NCBI GenBank assembly: GCA_001917665.1
Contig: MNEL01000047.1
Span: forward strand, 49,236-113,235
Origin: Gemmatimonadetes bacterium 13_1_40CM_69_22
Lineage (GTDB): Bacteria; Gemmatimonadota; Gemmatimonadetes; Gemmatimonadales; GWC2-71-9
Direction: 5' to 3'
DNA length: 64,000 nucleotides
Positions within the stretch are counted from its first letter, which is position 1, and every line of letters begins with the position of its first letter. Shown here in pieces: positions 9,521 to 18,422 of this stretch. The translations under genes were made by a program, and so were the position numbers. The notes under the pieces are model-generated. The model made no database searches. It worked only from the letters and a program-made list of their open reading frames with translations, and had not been told where the DNA came from.

Positions 9521-11502
9521 GCCCCGGCGGGCTCCGGGGGCGGGCTCCCCAGCACGGGACCGCGCGCCGGAGTCTTTTCCTTTATCTGAGCGCCTTCGGG
9601 CGCCGGCGGCGGAGTCGCGGGCGCGGGCGGCACCACCGGGGGCAGCGCCTTGCCGGCCAGGACCAGCTCCACCTCATCGCGATCGAGCGTCTCCCGCTCG
9701 AGCAGCGCGCTCGCCAGCCGGTCGAGCGCTGCGCGATGCTCGGAGATGATCATCCGCGCCCGCTCGTATGCCTCGGAGAGGATGCGCTTGAGCTCCGTAT
9801 CCACGATCTCGGCGGTGCGGTCGGAGATCTCGCGCCGCTGGACCACCTCGCGCCCGAGGAAGATCTCGGCCTCGCGATCGCCGACGGCGATGGGGCCGAC
9901 GACGTCGCTCATGCCAAACTGCGTCACCATGCGCCGCGCCATCTCGGTGGCCTGCTGGATGTCCTGCGCCGCCCCGGTCGTGACCTTCTCCGGCCCGAAC
10001 ACCAGCTCTTCGGCCACGCGGCCGCCGTATGCCATGGCGAGGCGGCCGTGGATGTACTGCTTGGTGTAGTTGTGCCGGTCCTCCTCCGGGAGGGAGAAGG
10101 TGATGCCGAGCGCGCGGCCGCGCGGGACGATCGTGACTTTGTGGAGCGGATCCAGGCCCGGGATCTTGAGACTGACGAGCGCGTGTCCCGCCTCGTGGTA
10201 GGCGGTGAGACGCCGCTCCTCGTCGGACAGGACCATGCTCTTGCGCTCCAGCCCGAGCATCACCTTGTCCTTGGCGTCCTCGAGGTCGTTCATGTCGACC
10301 GCGCTCTTGTTGCGGCGGGCGGCGAGCAGGGCCGCCTCGTTGACGATGTTGGAGAGCTCGGCGCCGGAGAGCCCCGGCGTTCCCTTCGCGATCCGCTCCA
10401 GGTTCACCCCGGCGGCGAGGGGGATTTTGCGTGTATGGACCCGGAGAATCTGCTCCCGCCCCTTCACGTCCGGCATGTCCACGACGATCTGCCGGTCGAA
10501 CCGGCCGGGCCGCAGCAGGGCGGGGTCGAGGATGTCCGGCCGGTTGGTGGCCGCGAGCAGGATCACCCCGTCGTTCGACTCGAACCCGTCCATCTCGACG
10601 AGCAGCTGATTCAACGTCTGCTCGCGCTCGTCGTGACCACCGCCCAGCCCCGCTCCGCGGTGGCGCCCGACGGCGTCGATTTCGTCGATGAAGATGATGC
10701 ACGGAGCGTGCGCCTTGCCCTGCTCGAACAGGTCGCGCACCCGCGAGGCGCCGACGCCGACGAACATCTCCACGAAATCGGATCCCGACATCGAGAAGAA
10801 CGGCCGTCCCGCCTCGCCCGCCACGGCTTTGGCGAGGAGCGTCTTGCCCGTCCCGGGCGGCCCGACGAGCAGCGCACCCTTCGGCAGCCGGCCACCCAGA
10901 CGCTGGAACTTCTGCGGGTCCTTGAGGAAATCGATGATCTCCTCGAGCTCCTGCTTGGCCTCGTCGCACCCGGCGACGTCGGCGAAGGTGATCTTCGGCG
11001 TGTCGCCCGCGAGCAGCTTCGCCTTGGACTTGCCGAAGGCGAACGCCCGGTTCCCGCCCTGCTGCATCTGGCGCAGCATGAAGATGATGAGGCCGAGGAT
11101 GAACAGGTACGGCAGGAAACTGAAGAGGAATACGCCGAACGACTGCTTCTCCTCGCGCGCGCGCACGTCCACGCCCTTGTCCCGGAGCGTCTGCACCCAT
11201 TCGGCGCGCGACTCGAACGGCAGGAGCGTGGTGAAATGCTCCGCCGAGCGCCGGCCGACGGTGACGGCGTGCTTGAAGTCTCCCTTGATCTGTTGCCGCT
11301 CGGTGATCTCGACCGCGGCGATGTTGGCGGCGTCGAGCTGCTCGGTGAACTGCGTGTAGGAGATCTCGACCGCCTCCTGGCGGCGACTCGAAGCGAACTG
11401 CACCAGCGCGATCGAGCCCACGATCAAGAGCGCCCAGAACGACAGCGTGCGGAGCGTTCGGGCCCAGTTGAACTCGCGCGGCGGCGGGACGCGGTTGGGC
11501 AT
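9517..11502 (-). CDS. ftsH: ATP-dependent zinc metalloprotease FtsH
   Basis: 661 residues. Two membrane segments (about residues 18-38 and 122-142) flank a periplasmic domain. The AAA+ module has Walker A GPPGTGKT, Walker [12 protein letters not shown], and the second region of homology [19 protein letters not shown]. The peptidase domain carries the zinc site HEAGH ([12 protein letters not shown]). The C-terminus is a proline-rich tail. FtsH is the membrane-anchored quality-control protease and degrades misassembled membrane proteins and regulators. The gene begins immediately after the hpt stop with no gap, a conserved order (tilS-hpt-ftsH) in many bacteria. Confidence 0.97.
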   Translation of the reverse strand: MPNRVPPPREFNWARTLRTLSFWALLIVGSIALVQFASSRRQEAVEISYTQFTEQLDAANIAAVEITERQQIKGDFKHAVTVGRRSAEHFTTLLPFESRAEWVQTLRDKGVDVRAREEKQSFGVFLFSFLPYLFILGLIIFMLRQMQQGGNRAFAFGKSKAKLLAGDTPKITFADVAGCDEAKQELEEIIDFLKDPQKFQRLGGRLPKGALLVGPPGTGKTLLAKAVAGEAGRPFFSMSGSDFVEMFVGVGASRVRDLFEQGKAHAPCIIFIDEIDAVGRHRGAGLGGGHDEREQTLNQLLVEMDGFESNDGVILLAATNRPDILDPALLRPGRFDRQIVVDMPDVKGREQILRVHTRKIPLAAGVNLERIAKGTPGLSGAELSNIVNEAALLAARRNKSAVDMNDLEDAKDKVMLGLERKSMVLSDEERRLTAYHEAGHALVSLKIPGLDPLHKVTIVPRGRALGITFSLPEEDRHNYTKQYIHGRLAMAYGGRVAEELVFGPEKVTTGAAQDIQQATEMARRMVTQFGMSDVVGPIAVGDREAEIFLGREVVQRREISDRTAEIVDTELKRILSEAYERARMIISEHRAALDRLASALLERETLDRDEVELVLAGKALPPVVPPAPATPPPAPEGAQIKEKTPARGPVLGSPPPEPAGA

Positions 11503-12057
11503 CTACGGGAGACTCGCGATATACGGCAAGTGCCGGAAGTTCTCGGCGTGATCCAGCCCGTACCCGACGAGGAATACCCGCGGGGCATCGAACCCGACGA
11601 ACTTTGGCTCGAGCACCAGGTGCTCAGCCAGATGTTTGTGCAGCAACGCGCAGATCTCCAAACTCTGCGGGTCCCGCTCCCGCAGCAGCGTCACGAGCCG
11701 GTTCAAGGTCTTCCCCGTGTCGACGATGTCCTCGACCAGCAGGATATGTTTACCCCGGAGCTCCGTCTCCGGATCGTACAGCAGCCGCACGTCGCCGCTC
11801 GAAATCGTGGCCGCGCCATAACTGGCGGCGACCAGGAAATCCACCTGCAGCGGGCGGTCGAGGCGCCGCACCAGATCGCTCAGGAAGATGAAGCTCCCCT
11901 TGAGCAGCCCGAGGACGAGCAGCTCGCCGTCGGGATAGGCCGCCGTGATCTCACGACCCAGCTCGGCGACACGCCGCGCGATCGTGTCCTCGTCGAAAAC
12001 AATGCGTGCGAGCTTACGACCGCCCGTCTGCTTCAGGCTCGCCGTACTCGGTAACAT
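11503..12057 (-). CDS. hpt: Hypoxanthine phosphoribosyltransferase
   Basis: 184 residues. The PRPP-binding motif is LLVEDIVDTGKTLNRL (about residues 106-121), the hood and base-binding end FVGFDAPRVFLVGYGLDHAE is typical of hypoxanthine-guanine salvage enzymes. It converts hypoxanthine or guanine with PRPP to IMP or GMP. ATG 12057 lies 44 nt inside tilS; no other start codon exists before the conserved core, so this overlap is probably real. The tilS-hpt-ftsH order is widely conserved. Confidence 0.94.
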   Translation of the reverse strand: MLPSTASLKQTGGRKLARIVFDEDTIARRVAELGREITAAYPDGELLVLGLLKGSFIFLSDLVRRLDRPLQVDFLVAASYGAATISSGDVRLLYDPETELRGKHILLVEDIVDTGKTLNRLVTLLRERDPQSLEICALLHKHLAEHLVLEPKFVGFDAPRVFLVGYGLDHAENFRHLPYIASLP

Positions 12058-13372
12058 GCACTCGCACCGCCGGGGTTCCGGGCTGTGGCAGCGCGGACGC
12101 GCTGCGACAGACGCCGGGAACCCAAAGAATCGTTTCGCCGCGAGCGACGACCGGGTAGCTCGCCCGGGCGCTCCGCGGCACGCGCGCTTCCATCAGCAGA
12201 CGCCGCACCGGCCGGTGCCCCACGCCCCCCAGCGGCACCAGCCGGTCTCCCGGCCGCGGCGCCCGGACCTCCCAGTCCGCTCCCGCGATCCAGGTCGTCC
12301 AGTCCGACCGCGGCAGCCGCGCCGGCGCGGCCTCGGGCGCCCACTCAACCCGGAAGCTCCCGAACTTCGCGCTGCCGCGCTCACCGCGTGCCACCACTTC
12401 CCTGGCTGTGCCTGCGGAGCCACGGCCCACCCGTAACCGATCGAAGGCCACCTCGGCCGCCCAGCCCCCACCCAGCGGCAGGCGCCGTCCCGAAAGATGC
12501 CCCGCGAGGGCCAGCAGTCGCCGCGCCCGGCGCGGACCCAATACCAGCCCAGCCCGCCGCGCCGCGGCCCGCAAAAGGGCCACCGACAATGCCTTATCAT
12601 AGCTGGACAAGGCGGCCCGAGCAACGTCGAAGCCCTCGGCGGCGAGGTGAAGCTGAAGCTCCGGAACGAGTTCCAACACGCGGTCCCACGCGCGGCGATC
12701 CGTCGCGGCCGTCCGGCCCAGCCGCAGGATGTCGGCGCGCACCCGGCTTCCCACTCGCGCCGCGAGCCGGGGCAACAGCTCGACGCGTACCCACGAGCGG
12801 AGGTGGCGCGGATCACGGTTCGCCGGGTCGTCGTGGAACGGGAGGCCCGACTCCGCCACGTGCGCCGCCAGCTCCGCGCGGGTGAACGGGAGCAGCGGCC
12901 GCACGAGACCGCCGCGGCCGCGCGCCGGCATTCCCGCGAGCCCGGCGGGCCCGCTCCCCCGCAGCACGCGCAGCAGGATCGTCTCGATCTGGTCGTCCGA
13001 GTGATGCGCCGTGACGAGGTAGCGCGCGGCATGCGCCTGCCGGACGACGGCGAGCCACGCGTAGCGCGCGCGCCGCGCCGCGGTCTCGGTCGCATCGGAA
13101 CCGAGGTGCAGCTCCCCCAGCTCGAACGCGACCCCGCAGGACTGTGCGAGCCTGCTAACCGCCTCACCGACTAACCGGCTATCCGTCTGAATCCCGTGAT
13201 CTGCGTGCGCCACGACGAGCGAGAGGCCGCGCCCCGGCGCGACCGCGCGCATCAGATCGAGCAGCGCCACCGAGTCGCCGCCACCGGAAACCGCGAGTAC
13301 GGCGGTGCCCGGCGCGGGGAAGAGCCGGGCGCGATCGAGGTGCGCGCGGAAGCGGTCGAGCAGCGGAGCCAT
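12014..13372 (-). CDS. tilS: tRNA(Ile)-lysidine synthase
   Basis: 452 residues. The N-terminal PP-loop ATPase domain has SGGGDSVALLDL at about residues 29-40 (consensus SGGxDS), HADHGI, and HHSDDQIETILLRVLRGSG. The C-terminal TilS domains follow with RPGDRLVPLGG near residue 375. The enzyme converts C34 of the CAU-anticodon tRNA-Ile to lysidine so it reads AUA. Residues around 63-80 are encoded over an octamer tandem array (13156-13195). First gene of the minus-strand operon; an AT-rich segment directly upstream (13373-13421) is its likely promoter. Confidence 0.93.
   Translation of the reverse strand: MAPLLDRFRAHLDRARLFPAPGTAVLAVSGGGDSVALLDLMRAVAPGRGLSLVVAHADHGIQTDSRLVGEAVSRLAQSCGVAFELGELHLGSDATETAARRARYAWLAVVRQAHAARYLVTAHHSDDQIETILLRVLRGSGPAGLAGMPARGRGGLVRPLLPFTRAELAAHVAESGLPFHDDPANRDPRHLRSWVRVELLPRLAARVGSRVRADILRLGRTAATDRRAWDRVLELVPELQLHLAAEGFDVARAALSSYDKALSVALLRAAARRAGLVLGPRRARRLLALAGHLSGRRLPLGGGWAAEVAFDRLRVGRGSAGTAREVVARGERGSAKFGSFRVEWAPEAAPARLPRSDWTTWIAGADWEVRAPRPGDRLVPLGGVGHRPVRRLLMEARVPRSARASYPVVARGETILWVPGVCRSASALPQPGTPAVRVHVTEYGEPEADGRS
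13156..13195. repeat. Degenerate octamer tandem array inside tilS
   Basis: Four successive 8-nt units share CCG in the same phase: TAACCGCC, TCACCGAC, TAACCGGC, TATCCGTC, with a fading fifth. The CCG triplets fall at 13159, 13167, 13175 and 13183, an exact period of 8, which is out of phase with codons. The array encodes a DSRLVGEAVSRL stretch between the PP-loop strand and helix. The unit matches arrays at 29163-29252 and resembles that at 50025. Confidence 0.6.
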
Positions 13373-13421
13373 ATAGATAATGATATGTTGACCCCCGACC
13401 TCACGCCCCCAGAGGCTCGGG
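13373..13421. promoter_or_regulatory. Divergent AT-rich promoter region, tilS / flavin reductase
   Basis: The 49 nt between the divergent starts begin with an AT-rich island (ATAGATAATGATATG at 13373-13387) that stands out from the surrounding high GC. GATAAT (13376-13381) is a plausible -10 for the plus-strand gene; CATTAT or TATCAT on the minus strand would give tilS a nearly leaderless transcript. No clear -35 elements were identified. AGAGG at 13411-13415 is the plus-strand ribosome-binding site. Confidence 0.4.
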
Positions 13422-14015
13422 ATGCGGCCGGACGAGACCTACCAGTTACTGCGCAACCTCACCTCCCCCGTCGTCGCGCTCACCTCCGAGCGCGCCGGCA
13501 AGCGCAACGGCATGATCTCCGACTCGGCGGTGCGGGCCTCGATCGTGCCGGCGATCCCGCGGGTGTCGGTCTACATCCACAAGTTCAATTTCAGTCACGA
13601 CCTGATCTTCGACACCGGGCGCTTCGTGATGCACCTACTGCGGAGCGACCAGCTCGAGCTGATCCACCGCCTCGGCTTCACGAGCGGGCGCGCGCGCGAC
13701 AAGCTGGCCGACATCCCCCATCGCCTAGGCACGCTGGGCGTGCCGCTGCTGGACGAGTGCTACGCATATTTCGAGTGCCGGGTCGTGAACGTGATGGACA
13801 CCGGCAGCTCGACCTGCTTCCTCGGCGACGTCGTGGAGGTCGGCTACGGCGCGAGCAGCCGGCCTACGGGACTGGTGATGACGGCAGCGTACTTTCGGGA
13901 GAACATGCCGCCGGCGTGGCGCCAGGAGTACGAAACGCACCTCGAGGCCGCGCAGCGCTTCGCCGCCGAGCGGTCGCGCCCGATCAAGCCCGTCATCTGG
14001 AGAGACCTCGCGTAA
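13422..14015 (+). CDS. Flavin reductase-like FMN-binding split-barrel protein
   Basis: 197 residues. The fold pattern of the flavin reductase domain is visible: SPVVALTSERAGKRNGMISDS (FMN phosphate-binding strand-turn), IVPAIPRVSVYIHKFNFSHDLI, TGRFVMHLL, and YAYFECRVVNVMDTGSSTCFLGDVVEV. Such proteins reduce free flavin with NAD(P)H or bind FMN in two-component oxygenases. The partner oxygenase is not nearby, so the substrate is unknown. The gene is divergent from tilS and convergent with the next gene 34 nt downstream. Start ATG 13422 follows AGAGG by 6 nt. Confidence 0.7.
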   Translation: MRPDETYQLLRNLTSPVVALTSERAGKRNGMISDSAVRASIVPAIPRVSVYIHKFNFSHDLIFDTGRFVMHLLRSDQLELIHRLGFTSGRARDKLADIPHRLGTLGVPLLDECYAYFECRVVNVMDTGSSTCFLGDVVEVGYGASSRPTGLVMTAAYFRENMPPAWRQEYETHLEAAQRFAAERSRPIKPVIWRDLA

Positions 14016-14049
14016 CGCTGACCTGCCGGCGCCGCAGCAACGCCGTCGC

Positions 14050-15555
14050 TCACCCCGCCGCGTTCCGCTCGTCCGCCTCGCGCTGCTGCATCGGGTCGTG
14101 TGGCTGCGCCGTGACCCACACCCCCGGATGCGGGATGGTGACGGTGAACACTTCGTTCACGCGCGGGGGCCGGGCCGTATAGGCCGCGAGCGCTTCCTGC
14201 CACTCGCGCGGCAGCTGGTCGGCCGAGCGCAGCGGCAGCGCGATGGCATTGCCGATGCGGCCCAGCACGGTGTTTTCGACCAGATCGGTGAGGGGTCGTC
14301 CCGACGGGTCGCGCAGCTTCGCCAGCGCGGCGTACCGGGCGGCGGGATCGCCGGCCGAGATGATGGCAGTCGAATAGTAGAGGAGGTTTGCTTCGATATG
14401 GTCGAGCAGCCGGCTGCGGGCCGCGCCGTCCGAGCCCCAACCGTCGTCCGAGCTCAGCAAGCGCTCGAGGTCCGGCTGCAGGGAGCGGTCGAGCAGGGTG
14501 CGCCGGAAGATGTAACCGAAGCGCCGCACCACGTCCGGCGTCGCGAGGTTCGGCAGGCGGAACGGCACGAAGATCACGGGGCGCACGCGCGGCGTCCGGA
14601 CCACGACCCTGAAGCGCTCGAGCGGCTCAAAGAAGTGGAACGTGACGACCCGGTCCGGGCTGGTGTTGCGCACCGTCCGGATCGCCGCCTGCGAGGGCGC
14701 TTCGTGATTCGCGTCGACCACCCCGAGGGGCCGACGACGCAGGGCGCTGCTCATGCGCTCGGTCCGGTCGCGGATCAGCTGCACGGTGTCGGTCACCGCC
14801 GCGTCGAGGGCGGGCTCGGAGAGCGTCAGCGCGTCGAGCTGCAGGTCGGTGCCGAGCGCCGTGACGAGATCGCCGAGCATCGAGCTGCCGACCATGCGGG
14901 CGAGGATCTGGAGCGGGCGCTCCCGCGCCTCCGCCTCGCGGCGCCAGCGGCCGTCGAGCACCGCGAGCCGGGCTTCGTCGCCCGGCGTGAGCGAGACACT
15001 GTAGAGCAGCTCGCCCCACTGCACGCCGAGCGACTGCCACGACTCCTCGAGCTCGACGAGCGCGCCGTACCGCATCGGCGCCGCGTGGTCGCTCGCAAGC
15101 GCGAAGAAATCCGCGACGGCGTCGGGCGGCCCATGCTTCACCTCGGGCGCCCGTTCGGCGAACATCACAAGCCGCTGGAAGTACAGGACGTGCCCGGGCA
15201 CGTCGTGCGGCTCCGCGGGACGCGGCGTCGCGGTCGGGCCGGGCTCGCGCGGGGCGCGCTCGCTCGCGCCCGACGGCGTCTGCGGCAGCCAGGTGGGCGC
15301 CGCGAGGTCGATCGGCCCTTCCGCGAGCGACGCGGTGACCAGCTCGATCGGCTCCTCATTGCGGAGCCCCACGCGCAGCCGCAGTTTGGCGACATCGCGC
15401 CGCGGGATCGTCACGGTGCCGTCCGACTCGCTCACCCAGTAGCCGGCCGGATTGCCGGTCTTATCGAGTACCGTCACGGGCACGCCTTGCGCGGGCTTGC
15501 CCGTGTTCTGGTGCACGATCCGGAACACCCAGACGTCCTTCTCAGAGCTGGCCAT
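14050..15555 (-). CDS. Uncharacterised protein with N-terminal carboxypeptidase-regulatory-like domain
   Basis: 501 residues from ATG 15555. Not recognised as a named family. Residues 1-85 (DVWVFRIVHQNTGKPAQGVP, GYWVSESDGTVTIPR) look like a small beta-sandwich of the CarboxypepD_reg/Big type. Then a proline-rich linker (about residues 90-125) and a long mixed helical region with ESWQSLGVQWGELLYSVSL, then RTVRNTSPDRVVTFHFFEPL and a C-terminal block ending in FTVTIPHPGVWVTAQPHDPM. There is no signal peptide or membrane segment, so it is probably cytoplasmic. An in-frame upstream ATG at 15621 exists but adds an unconvincing N-terminus. Single gene, neighbours unrelated; no function is proposed. 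Confidence 0.65.
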   Translation of the reverse strand: MASSEKDVWVFRIVHQNTGKPAQGVPVTVLDKTGNPAGYWVSESDGTVTIPRRDVAKLRLRVGLRNEEPIELVTASLAEGPIDLAAPTWLPQTPSGASERAPREPGPTATPRPAEPHDVPGHVLYFQRLVMFAERAPEVKHGPPDAVADFFALASDHAAPMRYGALVELEESWQSLGVQWGELLYSVSLTPGDEARLAVLDGRWRREAEARERPLQILARMVGSSMLGDLVTALGTDLQLDALTLSEPALDAAVTDTVQLIRDRTERMSSALRRRPLGVVDANHEAPSQAAIRTVRNTSPDRVVTFHFFEPLERFRVVVRTPRVRPVIFVPFRLPNLATPDVVRRFGYIFRRTLLDRSLQPDLERLLSSDDGWGSDGAARSRLLDHIEANLLYYSTAIISAGDPAARYAALAKLRDPSGRPLTDLVENTVLGRIGNAIALPLRSADQLPREWQEALAAYTARPPRVNEVFTVTIPHPGVWVTAQPHDPMQQREADERNAAG

Positions 15556-15725
15556 AAAGGGGGGACCAATATGCAATTGCCGGTGTGAAACGGACAGCGA
15601 CGTGGGCCACACCACCCACACCAGCGAGGGTAACTGCTTGTGCGATCGGGAATTGAGCGTTAGGCTGCGCTCTGCCGACGCCGACGCCCCCGGCCCAGGA
15701 TCACCCTTCGTTTCGTGAGGTTCGT

Positions 15726-17084
15726 ATGATGCGTTTGCACCCCGCGCGCCGCGCGCTGTGGCTCACTCCCGTGACGGTGGCGCTGGCGACGTGCCGTGTG
15801 AGTGCGCCCCCTCCACCGATTCAGGTCCCGGTCCCGAGCACCGCGGCGGAGGCCCCGACCGGCTTCGACGACCAGAGCAACGGCGCGGTTGATGACTCCA
15901 TCCATCAAGCCGATCAGGAGGCATTCGACGAGGTGGAAGAAATCGCGGATGGGTTGGGGCCGCTCTACAACGCACAGGCCTGCCGCGAGTGCCACCAAAA
16001 CCCCACCTCCGGCGGGGCGAGTCAGATCAGCGAATTGCGGGTAGGGCATCTGGGACCGGATGGGCGGTTCCGCAATGCGGACATCCCGATCGCGCGCGGC
16101 AACGTCGTCATCTCCGGTCGCACGCTCGTCAACGACCGGGCCATTTGCCCGAACGCGGCGTTCCCGGACTCCGAGATTCAAGAGCGGGTGCCCGACACGG
16201 AGACCATTCGCACGACGCGCGCGTCTCTCAACCTGCTGGGCGATGGGCTGGTGGAAGCCGTCGCCGACGAGACGCTGATCGAAATCGCGCGGGCGCAACG
16301 CCGGACGACGCGCGGCACCATCCGCGGCCAGGCGCTGTATGTGCCGATCCTGGAGGCCCCGGGCGAAACGCGCATCGGGCGGTTCGGCTGGAAGGATCAG
16401 CACGCCAGCCTACTGTCGTTCTCGGCCGATGCCTACCTCAATGAGATGGGCATCACCAGCCGGCTGCTCCCCGACGAAGTGACCACGCTGTGCAATACGG
16501 CACCCGAGCCGAACAATACGACCGACGCGGACGGGCTCGCGGATATCGACCGGTTCGCCCGCTTCCTGCGGGCCACCAAGGCGCCCGCCCGCGACACGGT
16601 GCTAGCCGCGACCCCCGCGGCGCGCCGCGGATCGGAATTGTTCGACGCGATCGGCTGCGCCACGTGTCACGTTCGCACCCTGGTCACGGTCGCCGCTGGA
16701 ACCGCGCTCAACGGCGGCACCGACACCATCCCACCGGCGCTTGGCGAGAAGACATTTCACCCCTTCGGCGATTTCCTGCTGCACAACGTCGGCACCGGCG
16801 ACGGGATTGTCATGGCGATGCCGGAGCACTATGGGCCGACCGTCTATAAAGTCGTGTGGAAGGAGTTTTCGATCGACAGTGTCGGCCGCACTCGGAATAA
16901 GGTGCGAACGGCCCCGCTATGGGGCGTGCGCCTGCGCCCGCGGCTGATGCACGACGGGGCGTCGCTGACGTTGCGCGACGCCATCGTACGGCATCGGGGA
17001 GAAGCGATCGGCGTGTCCAACCGTTTTCGCAAGCTGACCCAAAGCGATCAGGAAGCCATCATCGCGTTTCTGAAGTCTTTGTGA
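15726..17084 (+). CDS. Di-heme oxidoreductase / cytochrome c (DUF1111 type), exported
   Basis: 452 residues. A signal peptide precedes Cys23 in LATC, a borderline lipobox. Two c-type heme sites are present: CRECH at about residues 86-90 and CATCH at about 316-320. The order of blocks (NAQACRECHQNP, DGLVEAVAD, GRFGWKDQHASL, NEMGIT, TAPLWGVRLRPRLMHDGAS and GEAIGVSNRF) matches the DUF1111 / di-heme thiol-oxidoreductase-like family related to MauG. These act in the periplasm; substrates are mostly unknown. GAGG 7 nt upstream supports the start (ATG 15726 or 15729). Two GC-rich hairpins follow the stop. Confidence 0.85.
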   Translation: MMRLHPARRALWLTPVTVALATCRVSAPPPPIQVPVPSTAAEAPTGFDDQSNGAVDDSIHQADQEAFDEVEEIADGLGPLYNAQACRECHQNPTSGGASQISELRVGHLGPDGRFRNADIPIARGNVVISGRTLVNDRAICPNAAFPDSEIQERVPDTETIRTTRASLNLLGDGLVEAVADETLIEIARAQRRTTRGTIRGQALYVPILEAPGETRIGRFGWKDQHASLLSFSADAYLNEMGITSRLLPDEVTTLCNTAPEPNNTTDADGLADIDRFARFLRATKAPARDTVLAATPAARRGSELFDAIGCATCHVRTLVTVAAGTALNGGTDTIPPALGEKTFHPFGDFLLHNVGTGDGIVMAMPEHYGPTVYKVVWKEFSIDSVGRTRNKVRTAPLWGVRLRPRLMHDGASLTLRDAIVRHRGEAIGVSNRFRKLTQSDQEAIIAFLKSL

Positions 17085-17144
17085 CGGTGCGCTCGGCATC
17101 ACTTGCCGTGACGCGTCCCCACTCGGATGCTCCTGCTGAGTATT

Positions 17145-17194
17145 CCCGGGCTGAGAGCCCGGGCTCGGCGCGAATGTGCGCCCTGTAAGGGCGC
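17145..17194 (+). terminator. Pair of GC-rich hairpins after the di-heme gene
   Basis: Stem 1 is CCCGGGCT (17145-17152) with its complement AGCCCGGG (17156-17163) and a 3-nt loop. Stem 2 is GCGCCC (17178-17183) with GGGCGC (17189-17194) and loop TGTAA. Neither has a T tract, so they may be Rho-independent-like stems only by structure, or members of the GC-palindrome repeat class seen elsewhere. They lie 60-110 nt past the stop at 17084. Confidence 0.35.
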
Positions 17195-17313
17195 GCCCTG
17201 GCTGGGACGCCCCGGCGAGCCATTCTCGAACACCGGACATGAGACCCTCCTGTCCCCGCCCAGTTTGCTGTCGAGCGGGCACCGAGTCTAGAGGATCGAC
17301 CCACGCGGAAACC

Positions 17314-17346
17314 GCGCGAGGCCCGACGGCGTGTCGGGCCTCGCGC
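17314..17346 (-). terminator. Perfect 14-bp hairpin after the matrixin gene
   Basis: GCGCGAGGCCCGAC (17314-17327) pairs perfectly with 17333-17346 around a 5-nt loop GGCGT. It starts 19 nt beyond the stop of the minus-strand matrixin gene, the right place for its terminator. The following minus-strand bases contain only a short TTT, so termination would depend on stem strength. Confidence 0.6.
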
Positions 17347-17365
17347 CACCACCACGGTCACGGAC

Positions 17366-18310
17366 TCAGGGATTCGGCCAACTCGACCACAACGTGCTCA
17401 TGCCGGCGAGATCCGTGGGAAATGGTGTGTGCCGGATCCCTCCGTACACGGGGTTCATCACGGCCGTCGGGGGCGGGCCGAAGTGGCCGAGGCCGAGTGA
17501 GTGGCCGTTCTCGTGCAGCGCGACGGTCTCGACGTCCACAGCCGGGAGCGCAAGGTTGATCCCCCACGGGTTTCCGACGCGATCGTTACCCGGGTCCCCG
17601 AAGGTGTTGTTGTAGTAGACCTCGTTCAAGGCGGTATCGAGGTAGTTGTCGCCGTTGATGTCGGTGGGCACGCCGCGGGACACGAAGATGAACGAGACCG
17701 AGAACGCGAGGATGCCGCGCCCGCCACCCGGACCCCCGACCGCTTCGAAGAAGGCGCGCGGCAACCAGCCTGCCTCGGTGATGTCCGCGAGGAACGGATT
17801 GCCGAAGCCGCCGAACCCGAAGAAGAAGTCGAAGATATCCGGATCGGCACCATTGTCGGCCCGTTTGACAAGCGTCACCTTCTGGAGCGCCTGTTGGCTT
17901 TGCCACGTCGCCAGGGAGCGATCGATCGCGGCCTCCGTCTGGGCAGACGTCAGCCCGCTCGCCGTCGCGCCGTCGCTCCGGTCCACCAGATAGGTGATGT
18001 GATCGCCCTCGGCCAACCGGCGCGGATCGCCGGGAACCCAGCGGAGATCTCCCTGGAGAATCCGGATACTCGGACGTCCCGGGCCGATGGTGTAGAAATC
18101 GACCTCTTGGATCGCGATGTTCAACCCGCGGGCGGCGAGCTGCTGGTTCGCCGCGCGTATCCGGGCGACGAGGGGATCCTCCTGGTCCTGCGCGGTGGAT
18201 TGAGCGAAACGCGGTGCGGCCGTGTTCGACGGTGCGGATGGCTGACGCTGGTCGCACGCCGCTGCGACGAGCAGCGCAGCGAGCGAGGTGAAGAGATGAC
18301 GGCGTTTCAT
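17366..18310 (-). CDS. Matrixin-like (M10) zinc metalloprotease, lipoprotein
   Basis: 314 residues. The N-terminus MKRRHLFTSLAALLVAAAC ends in a lipobox (AAAC, Cys19), so the protein should be lipidated and exported. The metzincin site HENGHSLGLGH (about residue 275) supplies three zinc histidines and the catalytic Glu; a Met-turn-like TDLAGMSTLWS follows. The middle region contains glycine- and phenylalanine-rich DIFDFFFGFGGFGNPF and a GGPGGGRG loop. Function is likely extracellular or periplasmic proteolysis; substrate unknown. The ribosome-binding site GGAGG lies within the palindrome GGAGGATCCTCC (18313-18324), which could fold and mask it. Neighbours give no operon context. Confidence 0.82.
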   Translation of the reverse strand: MKRRHLFTSLAALLVAAACDQRQPSAPSNTAAPRFAQSTAQDQEDPLVARIRAANQQLAARGLNIAIQEVDFYTIGPGRPSIRILQGDLRWVPGDPRRLAEGDHITYLVDRSDGATASGLTSAQTEAAIDRSLATWQSQQALQKVTLVKRADNGADPDIFDFFFGFGGFGNPFLADITEAGWLPRAFFEAVGGPGGGRGILAFSVSFIFVSRGVPTDINGDNYLDTALNEVYYNNTFGDPGNDRVGNPWGINLALPAVDVETVALHENGHSLGLGHFGPPPTAVMNPVYGGIRHTPFPTDLAGMSTLWSSWPNP

Positions 18311-18422
18311 GGGAGGATCCTCCGGTGCGGCGGGTGACCACACGCGTCGGGCGACGCAGGTAAGCGGAGGTGGCCATTTAGCCCAGCGGCGGCGAAGTGT
18401 CAAGACGCGAGGGCTGTTGGAA

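Noticed and set aside
13156..13195. CRISPR-like repeat.
   Set aside because: Units are only 8 nt and adjacent without spacers; no CRISPR-length repeats or cas genes occur in the window.
14098..15588. A 496-codon plus-strand frame opposite the unknown 14050-15555 gene.
   Set aside because: Arg/Gly/His-rich shadow without domains; the minus-strand protein has a balanced composition and recognisable domain, so it is the real one.
16917..17240. Minus-strand frame with a strong ribosome-binding site after the di-heme gene.
   Set aside because: It runs 168 nt antisense into the conserved end of the di-heme protein and has no family pattern.
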